DNA of 64,000 nt, taken from assembly GCA_021790385.1 (NCBI GenBank), contig JAJYDW010000011.1, forward strand, positions 1-64,000. Reading direction: 5' to 3'. This stretch comes from Planctomycetota bacterium (lineage in GTDB: Bacteria > Planctomycetota > Phycisphaerae > WQYP01). Both the position numbers and the translations under genes were made by a program. How positions within the stretch are numbered: position 1 is the stretch's first letter; the number at the start of each line of letters is the position of its first letter. Below the pieces are notes generated by a model. It worked only from the letters and a program-made list of their open reading frames with translations. It was not told the DNA's origin and made no database searches. Below, in pieces: positions 18,110-27,557 of the stretch.

Positions 18110-19594
18110 CTACTTGGCGTGCGCCATGGTCGCCACGCGCTCGCGGACAGTCGCATACCCACCGGGAGAAAGTTTGGCCAGAGCTTGCTGATACCAGTGT
18201 ATAGCCCGTCGACGGATGACGTTCTTCATCAGACCATGGTATCCGGATGAGAGGGCCCACCACTGATTGCCCAGGGCAATTTGCCTGGCGGGGGCTTGTG
18301 GATCGGCCGCGTCGACATGGGCGGTATTGGCAAGTCCGGGTTGCCGGGAATGTTCCAGATACGGCAGGCCGGTGTGCCAGCGTGCAGCAACAAAACACGT
18401 ATATTCTCCCACCTGCTGATTGGCCGAGGGATTAGTGGGTAATGCGGCGAGGGTTTTGACTGCGGCGGCATACTGGCCATGGAGTATGCGCACTTGAATT
18501 TGCAGGCCTTTGCAAGCATGGCGCATGGATTTCAGGTGTGGATCATCCACGCGTTTCAGGCAGCGCCGGGCGTCGATGATAAACCGGTTGGCCGATCGAA
18601 AGCCTTTGGTGTGAATAAGCTCAGCGAAGCCGTTGCTGATGTGGCAGGCGGCCTGACGGTAAATCTTAATGGCCTTTTCCCGGGCCAGAGGGCCCAGTGC
18701 CAGCAGATGATGGCGGGCAGGCAATTGCCACCACAGGTCACCCAGGCTGATGGCCGCAGCCGCATTGAGCAATTTGCGCTGCGTGAGTCGTTGTATGGCC
18801 AGCAGGGATGGATAAGCGGCGTGTTGAGCGGCGGCATTACCCTTGGCCTGGGCATCAGAGGCCCGGGACATAAGCCAGCAGTATACTGCCGTTCGCGCCA
18901 AAGCTGCCGCATCATCGGGTTTCATGCGCAGATCATGTTCATCGGCGAGATGCTGGTTATAGGCTGCTTGCAACATGATAAGCCTTCGGCTCAGCGGAGG
19001 TATCACCCGCAGATACCAGGCATTGTTGAGGGCCTGGGCACACTGGAAAGAGGTCGCCAGAAGCATGCGCGCCGGCGGATAGGCGTTGTGGTGCATGGCC
19101 TGACGGCCCCAATGGTAGCTCTGCTGCATCAAAAACTTGGCATCCCAATGGTCCTGCAGATTGGGAAAGGTGGCCTTGCACGCCCGGGCCAGTAATTTCC
19201 ATGGGCTGACTTTATAATTCCAGCAGATCGCTATCAGTGGTCCGGGCAGCGATTGTGCCCAGCCCTTGGCAGCGGCAATTTTCCAGCAAAGCGTCAGGCC
19301 TACGTACCGATGGCGGCGATGCTTTTGGCCAAACATGGCGTACGTACGGTCGAGATAACCCATGAACTCGGAACTGGTGTAGGCATTCAACCGCCCATAC
19401 TTTAACTTGAACATCCGGGAAAAGTATTGGCGGTCCGCGGCCTGCGCAGCGTGCGAAGGAACCGCAGAACGATGCTTGGGCAGATGATCCAGCGATATCC
19501 TGATCATCTGGCAGTGGGCAGTTGCCAACCAGGCGAACTGCATGGCCAGAACCGCAATGATGGATTTCCATTTCATGGGCAATTTCGTAAGCAT
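18110..19594 (-). CDS. Exported protein with repeated planctomycete-type domain
   Basis: The function is unknown. The 494-residue protein opens with a signal-peptide-like stretch (KWKSIIAVLAMQFAWLATA) and is mainly alpha-helical, rich in Ala, His, Arg and Trp. Two segments resemble each other and a motif I know from many planctomycete proteins (LGDxWWxLA...RRAxxWYxxAL). The first is ISLGDLWWQLPARHHLLALG in the middle, the second is IALGNQWWALSSGYHGLMKN followed by RRRAIHWYQQAL near the C-terminus. The layout suggests TPR-like helical repeats. ATG 19594 has only a weak GGGG site upstream; an in-frame ATG at 19576 is a fair alternative. It is monocistronic, with no informative neighbours. Confidence 0.7.
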   Translation of the reverse strand: MLTKLPMKWKSIIAVLAMQFAWLATAHCQMIRISLDHLPKHRSAVPSHAAQAADRQYFSRMFKLKYGRLNAYTSSEFMGYLDRTYAMFGQKHRRHRYVGLTLCWKIAAAKGWAQSLPGPLIAICWNYKVSPWKLLARACKATFPNLQDHWDAKFLMQQSYHWGRQAMHHNAYPPARMLLATSFQCAQALNNAWYLRVIPPLSRRLIMLQAAYNQHLADEHDLRMKPDDAAALARTAVYCWLMSRASDAQAKGNAAAQHAAYPSLLAIQRLTQRKLLNAAAAISLGDLWWQLPARHHLLALGPLAREKAIKIYRQAACHISNGFAELIHTKGFRSANRFIIDARRCLKRVDDPHLKSMRHACKGLQIQVRILHGQYAAAVKTLAALPTNPSANQQVGEYTCFVAARWHTGLPYLEHSRQPGLANTAHVDAADPQAPARQIALGNQWWALSSGYHGLMKNVIRRRAIHWYQQALAKLSPGGYATVRERVATMAHAK

Positions 19595-19926
19595 GATTAC
19601 GCACCCCGTACAATTCATGTGGCAACTCAGACATCCAGGTGATTCATCGAGTATAGCCACTGCACCAGGCAAAGCAACATGAGCCATCGCAGACTGGCCG
19701 GGCGGCCGGGCAGGAGATGCTGGGCAATGTTGTCAACAATCTGCGGCATGGCACGCTGGCCCCGGGAATTCCGCAGTTTTTGCGGCGATGATGTGCTAAT
19801 GTTCCGGGTTGGAGCGCTGGCACCATGGCCCCAAAATGCCTTTTGCCCGGCCATACCAAGGGGCGGTCCGGGGACAGGTGTCGATTGGCATGTCACAACT
19901 TCTGGCCGCATCCGGCGGGTGGAAAA

Positions 19927-21714
19927 CTACCGTCCTGCCAGCGCCCGAGGGCGCACCGGGTGGCGTTGAATGGCGCGGTCTATCCCGGGCAGTACGTAAT
20001 CGCGGGCCACCACTTCCCAACTCATTTTCTGGGCAAGTTCGTAGCCATTTTGCAGCAGCTTGGCAAAATGGCGTTCCTCCGTCGGCAGGCGGCTGTAAAG
20101 AGTAGCGGCAATTTGACCAGCGACGTTGTCTTCGATGCCGTCGCGCGCGCTACGATCGATGGAGAGAATCTCCGTTAACGAATTGCGGTTGATCTGGGCG
20201 GCGGAGATGTAATCCACCTGCAGTATGTTGTCCACAGGCTTAGCCCCCGCGGCTCTACGGGCAAAACCGGCGCAGCCGCAGAGTTCGGTAAATGCGCAGA
20301 TTCCCCCGAAAGAGATGGGTTCTACCTGGGCGATGCCGAAGGGTTCATAAATGGATTGACCGAATTCCACATCCGAACCTTTGCGGATGTCCATGAAGTC
20401 CATCTCTTGCGGCATGCGGTTGCCGCAGGTCTGGCGACTAAATCCAAACTGGTTGAGGTAAACGATCTTTCCATTGCGTTGGCGGGCATTGAATTCCTGC
20501 ACGCCGGCGTAATAGGCGGCTTCGCCGCCGGTGAGGTCCGGGTAGCCTTCACGATGGGCCACGGGCCATTTGTAACCGGATTCCATGTTGAGCACATCAT
20601 CAAAACGACGGGCAGAGGTCTCGGTGGAAAGCACAAATAGCACGGCGGTTTTGTGATCGCGGCGCAGCAGCGGTTCCAGATGATCCATCACGCGAAGATC
20701 GCGCCACAACCCCTTCGAGAGCACCAGGCGGGTGACATGGGTAAATACAAAGTCCGGCTCAAAGCCCAGCAGATTCCGGCAATAGCGGCGGAGGCGATCG
20801 CGGGCCGCAAGCTTTTCCGACAGCGAAATGGCAAAGGCGGGCACACCGTTGTAGGCCAGATCAATGGATTGCTTTTCAAATGCGCGATCCATAAAGCGCA
20901 GTTCACGCACCACATCGTCGCCGACCGCAAGAATGTTATCACAGTGCCGGACGGCATCGACCAGTGGGTATTTGTAGAAAGAATCCTGCGGCCCGAAGAC
21001 GTCATTCACATTAAGCTGATGCTGGTGGGCGTAGTCGAGGGCATTGTAGAAAGCGATGTCATGACCGGGATGTTCTTCCACGATGCGGCGCATGGGAGCC
21101 ACTTCGTGGGCGTAGAAGACGGTGCGGAAACGGTCCGGGGCAAGCATGTGGGCGGCCAGGGCGGTGGGCATGCCCATGTATTCATGGGAAAGAATCACCG
21201 CCGGTTCGGGGCCTTCCGGGCAACCCACCGCATGCAGGGCTTCCAGTGCCGGCTCGGCAATGCGGCAGTATTGTTCATAATCCCAGATCCATTCGTACTT
21301 GTTGGATTGAATGGCGTATTCTTCAAACAGGCGATATTTGAAGGCGTTGGAGCGGGCCTGATCATAATGGTTCACATTCAGCAACAGCACTTCAGGGAAG
21401 GCTTTCACGCCAGTGGCGGAATCAAAAAATACCTTGCGCCCATACACGATATTGACATGAAATTTGCGTTCGATTTCGGCAAAGGCATGGCCGAAGGGAT
21501 GACGCACGATGCCGTCCATGGAACTGTACAAAACTTCGCCATTGCTGCCCAGGCGCGTGGCGGCGGAGCCATCGGTGGAAAACAGCGGCCCGACAAGAAT
21601 GTCACGGTCCACCTGGCTGGACCACGTTTGCGAGGTCAAAAGTCCCTGGAGAACCGCGCCGATACCACCGATTTTTTGGACGGCTTCGTGGGTTACATGT
21701 ACAACAGATTTCAT
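19927..21714 (-). CDS. Glycogen-synthase-like GT-B glycosyltransferase
   Basis: The 595-residue protein begins VVHVTHEAVQKIGGIGAVLQG, in which KIGG takes the place of the K-x-G-G nucleotide-sugar motif of bacterial starch and glycogen synthases. Near the C-terminus is the retaining GT-B motif E-x7-E (YEPFGIAQVEP). Overall it looks like a GT5/GT3-related transferase that would extend an alpha-glucan, but the middle is divergent and another donor or acceptor is possible. ATG 21714 has AAGGGA about 8 bases upstream. No branching or debranching enzyme is nearby; galU lies at 35211. It appears cytoplasmic. Confidence 0.75.
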   Translation of the reverse strand: MKSVVHVTHEAVQKIGGIGAVLQGLLTSQTWSSQVDRDILVGPLFSTDGSAATRLGSNGEVLYSSMDGIVRHPFGHAFAEIERKFHVNIVYGRKVFFDSATGVKAFPEVLLLNVNHYDQARSNAFKYRLFEEYAIQSNKYEWIWDYEQYCRIAEPALEALHAVGCPEGPEPAVILSHEYMGMPTALAAHMLAPDRFRTVFYAHEVAPMRRIVEEHPGHDIAFYNALDYAHQHQLNVNDVFGPQDSFYKYPLVDAVRHCDNILAVGDDVVRELRFMDRAFEKQSIDLAYNGVPAFAISLSEKLAARDRLRRYCRNLLGFEPDFVFTHVTRLVLSKGLWRDLRVMDHLEPLLRRDHKTAVLFVLSTETSARRFDDVLNMESGYKWPVAHREGYPDLTGGEAAYYAGVQEFNARQRNGKIVYLNQFGFSRQTCGNRMPQEMDFMDIRKGSDVEFGQSIYEPFGIAQVEPISFGGICAFTELCGCAGFARRAAGAKPVDNILQVDYISAAQINRNSLTEILSIDRSARDGIEDNVAGQIAATLYSRLPTEERHFAKLLQNGYELAQKMSWEVVARDYVLPGIDRAIQRHPVRPRALAGR

Positions 21715-21979
21715 GCCAAAGATCCCTTCGTGGTTACCGGAATGGTCCAATAAGTTCCGTGCCCAACGTCTATCCATCGGTTATATAGCGCGATGGGGTT
21801 GAACATATCAGCGCTGCGGCAGCCCATGGCCAGTATAGTCATCGAAAAGCAGGCCGGCTGCAACAGTATAGACCGGCATACAGAGCACCACTTCCACTTG
21901 ACCGAACCTGCACCAACGGCCATGATGCCATCAGCGGCAACCGGCCTGTTGCGTGGCCGGCGCTGCATGGGTGCCGACG

Positions 21980-22636
21980 ATGAACAACCTGAAAACGGCG
22001 ATCAAGGAAATAGAAGCTGTGGTGGAACCGCGCTGGCCGGTGATGGTGGCCTTGCTGGCGGCAGGGGGCATTTATGTGGCGATGCCGCCGGCCATGGCGC
22101 TGGGCGGACGGTGGACTTTGCTGGTACTGGTAAGCGCGCTGCTGGTACCGGCGATGGTGACACATCGCATCGGCAAGCATCGACTGAATATGATCATCGG
22201 GCTGTGCATCAACGGGGTGGTAAGCTTTTTTGAGCTGACCTCTCTGGTTTTGTTGATCCGGCAATTGCCGGATTCGGCTACCAAGCCGGTTCTGCTGCTG
22301 CAATCCGCAGTTGCGTTATGGCTGACGAATGTGCTGGTGTTTTCGCTGTGGTATTGGCGGCTTGACGGCGGCGGGCCGCGGGCCAGGCACATCCACAATC
22401 CGCGGGGAACCGGCTGGTTTTTGTTCCCGCAAATGCTGCTGCCGGCCCAGGCCGGTGAGCACTGGATGCCTAAATATGTGGATTACCTCTTTCTGGCGTT
22501 TAATACCAGCACGGCTTTTTCGCCTACGGATACCGCGGTTTTAGCGCGGCCGGCCAAATTACTGATGATGGCTCAGTCCTTGATTTCCGTAGCGATAGTC
22601 GCATTGGTGGCGGCCCGGGCGGTGAATATTATCTAG
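21980..22636 (+). CDS. Small multi-pass membrane protein of unknown function
   Basis: The 218-residue protein has about five to six hydrophobic segments. A conserved-looking C-terminal block, YLFLAFNTSTAFSPTDTAVL then LMMAQSLISVAIVALVAARA, recalls a family of uncharacterised two-helix-plus-loop proteins sometimes described as potassium-channel-like. I cannot confirm conduction. The start is uncertain: ATG 21980 has no clear ribosome site, and an in-frame GTG at 21953 is possible. It stands upstream of the two ClC genes on the same strand, a context that fits ion transport, though a 174-base gap separates them. Confidence 0.7.
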   Translation: MNNLKTAIKEIEAVVEPRWPVMVALLAAGGIYVAMPPAMALGGRWTLLVLVSALLVPAMVTHRIGKHRLNMIIGLCINGVVSFFELTSLVLLIRQLPDSATKPVLLLQSAVALWLTNVLVFSLWYWRLDGGGPRARHIHNPRGTGWFLFPQMLLPAQAGEHWMPKYVDYLFLAFNTSTAFSPTDTAVLARPAKLLMMAQSLISVAIVALVAARAVNII

Positions 22637-22810
22637 CCAACGATGAGCCCGATGTGCCCATATTAATCTGCCGCGGCTTGTAGTCATCGGGTTACGTGAT
22701 TAGAATTTGCGGGAGGTTAACGAGGGTATCTTATTCCTCAGTATCGTCAGCGGCGGCTATTTTGTTTTTGCCCTATTGCAGCCCCGCCAGTGCCGAAGAA
22801 GTAACAAGTT

Positions 22811-24690
22811 TTGGCTGACGCACGCGAAAACCGTGGACAAAGTGATCATGGCAATTCACCGCAAGCAGTGCCGTCGGGATCGAACGGTGGCCTTTCAGAC
22901 GTGGCCTCCGCAAACTCTAACATTCCTGCTCCAGAGCAACCTGATTCAGATCTGCTGGACAAAGTGATCCTGCCGAAAGATTCCTACGGCCTACTCGGCC
23001 GTGGTGGGGGGGTTTTGTGCTTGTTGGCGGCCCTGATAGGTGTGCTGGGCGAGGCGGCGGCGTGGTTGCTGTTTAAGCTCATCGGGTTGTTTACAAATCT
23101 GTCTTTTCGCGGGCAATTTTCCTTTGCCTTTAACGCACCTACCACCGCACATGTGGGTTGGTGGGTATTGTTGATTCCAGTTGCCGGCGGGCTAGTGGTG
23201 GGCTTCATGGCCCGCTACGGCTCGGAGATGATCCGCGGGCACGGGATACCGGAAGCTATGGAAAGCGCGCTATACCACGAGAGTAAAATCCCAGCTCGGG
23301 TGGCATTTCTCAAGCCTACGGCCACAGCGATCTGCATTGGCACGGGCTGCCCGTTTGGAGCGGAGGGTGCTATCATTGCCACCGGCGCGGCCTTGGGCTC
23401 TATTGTGGGGCAGATTATCACCGTGACCAAGGACCGACGCCGCGTGTTGCTGGCAGCGGGCGCGGCCGCCGGGATGTCGGCAAAATTCGGCGCGCCACTG
23501 GCGTCCATTTTAATGGCATTGGAACTTCTACTTTTTGAATTCCAGCCGATATCCATTCTGGCAGTGGCCATCGCCTGCGGTGTCGCTGGCGGGCTGCGGA
23601 TTGCGGTGATGGGTACCACACCGATCTTTGCCATGCCGGCGCTACCGGTGCCCACGCTGGAGCCATTGCCATTTACGCCATGATCGGCGTGTTATGCGGC
23701 TTGGTAGCGGTGATGCTCACCCATGGCCTGTACTTCGTGGAGAAACTCTTCAAGAGATACAGCCACGTACATTGGATGTGGTGGCCGGCGATTGGAGGAG
23801 TAGTGGTCGGGGTATGCGGGCTGATTTTTACTCCGTCAATGGGCGTAGGTTACGTGAACATTAAGCATTTGCTCGGCGGCAAAGGAGGCCTTGAATTTGC
23901 GGGACTTCTGCTGCTGACGCGCATCGTGTCATGGACGGTAGCGCTGGGCAGCGGCACGTCCGATAGTACGATGGCACCGCTGTTTAACATCGGCAGCGAG
24001 CTGGGAGCGGTCGTGGCCATTGTTACCTTGCATCTGATTCCGCACGCCGACGTGAATGTGCGAGCGGCGGCCTTGGTGGGAATGGCCGCGCTATTTTGCG
24101 GAGCTACCTGGACCCCACTGACATCCATTGTTTTTGCCTTTGAAACTACGTTGCGGCCGAATGGATTGGCCCCTATCGTCGCCGGCTACACCACCTCTTT
24201 TCTCGTCTCCTGCGCGCTCATGCGTAGTAATCTGTTGACGGAGAAATTTGCCCGCCATAGTGGCCGTGCTCTTTTCCATCCGCAGGCTAATTTCATGGAC
24301 AGTGTACTCGTGAAGGAGGCATTTACGCCGAATCCAGTTTACCTTAACGGGGATGAAACGTGCGCTATGGCCAGAAAAAAGGTGGCCACGGACGCGAAAT
24401 AAATGCCCTATGATGGATTTCCGATTCTTGACGAGCACCAACACCTGCTGGGCGTACTGACCACTCATGATTTGTTGCATCCTGACACAGCGCCGGAGAC
24501 GAAGCTTTCTGAGATGGTCCGGCGACCACCGGTAGTGATTTATTCGGATTGTTCGCTGCGTCAGGCGGACCAGATGATGGTTCGCCATGCAGTCGGACGT
24601 CTGGTGGTGATGGACTGCGATGCGCCTTCCAAAATACTGGGCATCATCACCCGGGACGACCTGCTAACGGCGCATCGGCAACGTAGTTGA
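22811..24690 (+). pseudogene. Decayed ClC-type chloride channel with CBS domains
   Basis: Three consecutive frames together make one ClC protein. 22811-23683 gives the N-terminal half (RGHGIPEAMES, GAEGAIIATGAALGS). 23680-24402 gives the C-terminal channel half and the start of the CBS pair. 24403-24690 gives the rest of the CBS pair. The first break, near 23668-23672, is explained by loss of one T: CCATTTACGCC should read CCATTTTACGCC, restoring LPFYAMIGV. The second is an in-frame TAA at 24400-24402. The selectivity segment is also altered (GTGCPFGAEGA, where relatives have GTGGPFGAEGP). The TTG start at 22811 is uncertain. An intact ClC follows directly. A sequencing error could explain the frameshift but less easily all changes. 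Confidence 0.8.
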
Positions 24691-24782
24691 CCGCCCATAC
24701 CTTCTTTCTTCTGGCATTTTTCTTCAAGACCAGCTAAGTTACCTCGCTGGTTGCACTGTGGCACCGGTGGTGGGATAAATAC

Positions 24783-26690
24783 ATGAAGTGGCCATTCAAA
24801 AGTCGCATTTTAAAATTGTTTTACGCTTGGCGGCTCAGGGCGTTGCAGCAACTGGCCAAATGGGGCGTGCGCGAGCAGACCCTGCTGGTGATGCTGGCCT
24901 TCTTGATCGGCCTGACCACCGGAGCGGCCACGTGGCTGTTTAAGGAATGCGTGGAATTTTTTCATCGCTATCTGTTTGTGCCGCTGGCGGCGAAATCCGG
25001 AGCAACAAGCCACTGGCAAAGCTATATGTTTTTACCATTGGCTCCGATGGCCGGCGGCCTGCTGCTGGTGCTGTGGCGTAAGCTCTGGCACCGAGATTCG
25101 CCAGTGCATGGCTTGGCCGGGGTGTTGCTTTCCTTAACGCGGGATTCCGGCCAACTCAATTCGTCGCTGGGCGCGGAAACCATCGTCGCCAGCAGCCTGA
25201 CCATCGGCTCCGGCGGATCCGCCGGTCCGGAAGCCCCCATTGCCATCATCGGATCATCCATCGGATCGCTGGTCGGCAACAGCGTGGGTATTTCGCGGCG
25301 CAACCTGCCGGTGTTGATTGGGTGTGGTGCGGCCGGCGGCATCAGTGCGGTATTCGGTGCGCCGATTGCGGGAGTACTTTTTGCGGTGGAAGTTATGTTG
25401 CGCGATTTTTCCATCCGCACGCTCACGCCGGTGGTCATCAGTTCCGTGATTTCCACCACCATGTACAACGCCATTGTGGGTTCTACCCAGACCAGCGGTC
25501 TGTTCCAGATGCCGCTGAACACCAGCAACCTGGTATTTAACTTTCCGGAACTGCCGTGGTATTTGTTTTTGGGGGTGGTGTGCGGGATGTTGGCGGTGGT
25601 CTTTACACAGGCCATGACCTGGGTCGAAGATATCGCCCAGCGGCGCAACGCGCACATCAGAACATTTTTTTACCCCGTGCTGGGGGCGGGACTCTGCGGC
25701 GTGTGTGGCATTGTGGTACTGCTGCTGTTTCGTGATAATCCTTTTATGGCCCACCGGTTTGCCCAGGGCTACGTGCCGATTTTTTCCGACGGGTATCCGA
25801 CCATTCGCCGGGCCATTGATCCGAACTGGTATAACGGCCTACATCATTTCGACGGGCACAGCGTGCGCATCGGGCTGGAATTTCTGCTGTTGATATGCCT
25901 GCTGAAGATTGTGGCCACCTCGTTCACGCTTGGCTCCGGCGGTTCGGGCGGCATTATCGCCCCGGCCTTGTTTATCGGGGCGGCCGGCGGAGGGGCGCTG
26001 GGCATTGTGCTGCATACATACAATCCGCAGATTGAACCGGCTACGTATGCCCTGGTAGGCATGGGATCGGTTCTGGCGGCCGCTATTCAGGCCCCGCTCA
26101 CGGCCATTATCCTGCTTTTTGAACTGACCCGGAATTATGCCGTCATGTTGCCGATCATGCTTTCGGCGGTTACCGCCACGGTGATTCAGCAAGTATTCAT
26201 TGGAGAAAGCCTCTACACACTGCCGCTGAAAAAACTGGGGGTAAAACTGGGAGCGGCGGTGGGCCTTAGTGCGTTGCAACGGATCAGTCTGGATCAAATA
26301 CCATTGATCACTGCGCCGGTGGCCCGTCCGGACGAGCCGTTATCCGCTATTTTGCAGCGCAGCGCAGAAGCGCCGGTCAGCAATTTTGTGGTGGTGGATC
26401 ACCGGAACAATTATCTGGGGATGCTGACGCTCGATGATCTAAAGCCCATTATGCTGGAACCGGAAGCCGCTCCGCTGCTGCTGGTAGGTGAAGTGCTGCG
26501 CACGGATGTGCCGCCGCTGAAAATTACCGACACTATTGCGTCGGCGGTAGAGGCGTTTTCCCGCCATGATATATCCCATTTGGCGGTGATTGAGGCGCGC
26601 AAACCCGGCAACGAGCTACCAGCCATTCTGGGGTTGCTCTCGCGATCAGACCTGATGCGGCGCTACTACCAGGAAATAAGCACAATATAG
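24783..26690 (+). CDS. ClC-family chloride channel/transporter with CBS pair
   Basis: The 635-residue protein has a full ClC core of about residues 30-480. It carries GSGGSAGPEAPIAIIG with Glu150 in the place of the gating glutamate, and GSGGSGGIIAPALFIGAAGG lining the second half of the pore. Two C-terminal CBS domains (about 500-630), which often sense adenine nucleotides, end in GLLSRSDLMRRYYQ. The usual REGP is SAGPEAP here, a variant found in other members. It lies 92 bases behind the broken ClC gene and may be the surviving partner. Whether it is a channel or a chloride/proton exchanger cannot be decided from sequence. Confidence 0.92.
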   Translation: MKWPFKSRILKLFYAWRLRALQQLAKWGVREQTLLVMLAFLIGLTTGAATWLFKECVEFFHRYLFVPLAAKSGATSHWQSYMFLPLAPMAGGLLLVLWRKLWHRDSPVHGLAGVLLSLTRDSGQLNSSLGAETIVASSLTIGSGGSAGPEAPIAIIGSSIGSLVGNSVGISRRNLPVLIGCGAAGGISAVFGAPIAGVLFAVEVMLRDFSIRTLTPVVISSVISTTMYNAIVGSTQTSGLFQMPLNTSNLVFNFPELPWYLFLGVVCGMLAVVFTQAMTWVEDIAQRRNAHIRTFFYPVLGAGLCGVCGIVVLLLFRDNPFMAHRFAQGYVPIFSDGYPTIRRAIDPNWYNGLHHFDGHSVRIGLEFLLLICLLKIVATSFTLGSGGSGGIIAPALFIGAAGGGALGIVLHTYNPQIEPATYALVGMGSVLAAAIQAPLTAIILLFELTRNYAVMLPIMLSAVTATVIQQVFIGESLYTLPLKKLGVKLGAAVGLSALQRISLDQIPLITAPVARPDEPLSAILQRSAEAPVSNFVVVDHRNNYLGMLTLDDLKPIMLEPEAAPLLLVGEVLRTDVPPLKITDTIASAVEAFSRHDISHLAVIEARKPGNELPAILGLLSRSDLMRRYYQEISTI

Positions 26691-27023
26691 ACCGGCAGGC
26701 AATTGTTTTAGTGCATCGCCCTAAGTTTGCCGCAGCATGCTAGTTATAGGACGTTTCGCCGCAGCGCATCCAACTAGCATCGTCGCAGCGGAAACTTTGA
26801 TTTCCGCAGACCCGATAAAAGAAATTCATGTTTCCGCGTCCGAGAACCGATTCAATCAGTGCGGGCCAACGGCCGCACCGGAGCACGAGCCAAAGCTTGC
26901 AGGCACCGAAATTAACAGGGTGCAACGCTCCGGCCAATAGTGGGTTTTGTGTTGTCGCTGGGCACTTGCAGACCGGCCTGAAAAACCGGGTGGGTGTCGC
27001 CGTGAAATCAAAAGGAAGTGGTT
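26691..27023. other. Leader region before csrA
   Basis: I see no supported gene. Short frames on both strands lack ribosome sites. The region should hold the csrA promoter. The csrA ribosome site itself reads AAAAGGAAG, whose GGA is the base triplet that CsrA proteins bind, so feedback control is possible but not shown. Confidence 0.35.
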
Positions 27024-27389
27024 ATGTTGGCATTGAGTCGTACTGAAGGTCAGAGCATTATCATTGACGGCATCATCGAAGTGAAGGTGGTCAAGTGGTC
27101 GCGCAATTCCGTTCGCCTGGCGATTCAGGCTCCGCGGGAAGTTTCCGTCGATCGTGATGAAATCTGGAAACGTATGCATCCTGGCGAGAAGTCCCCTATG
27201 GAAAAGGCCGACCTGCACTATGCCAACGGGTCGAGTGGGGCTGCAACGGACCGCGCAGGTACGGCTTCTTCCCGGCCCGCAGTCCGGATGGAAGTGCCGC
27301 CGGTGCATGACGTACATAACCTTATCCGTCCTCCATCGGTGTCTACCGGCGGGAACGGTCATAACGGCACAGCAAAAGCGGCAATTTAA
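27024..27389 (+). CDS. csrA: Carbon storage regulator CsrA with C-terminal tail
   Basis: The first 50-60 residues are a CsrA core: MLALSRTEGQSIIIDG at the N-terminus and VRLAIQAPREVSVDRDEIW, with the RNA-contacting RLAIxAPxxVxVxRxE signature. CsrA dimers bind GGA-containing hairpins around ribosome sites and change translation or mRNA stability. The product is 121 residues where the usual length is about 60-70. The extra part is polar and low in complexity (Ser, Gly, Ala, Pro) and probably disordered. ATG 27024 follows AAGGAAG by 6 bases; a GTG at 27018 would overlap the ribosome site. Targets are unknown and no flagellar genes are near. Confidence 0.93.
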   Translation: MLALSRTEGQSIIIDGIIEVKVVKWSRNSVRLAIQAPREVSVDRDEIWKRMHPGEKSPMEKADLHYANGSSGAATDRAGTASSRPAVRMEVPPVHDVHNLIRPPSVSTGGNGHNGTAKAAI

Positions 27390-27557
27390 GCAGCCTGCGG
27401 ATATATTTGACCGCTACGGAGCTATAATATGGACGGCGCTGGTGGCGGTAGACACGCCGGAAGGCCCGTTTTTTAACGCGGGCGGCCATCGTGCCGGGTG
27501 AATGGTGAAACCTGGTAGCATGGCCGTTGGCCCATGATGTAATAAAAAGAGTAGCCG

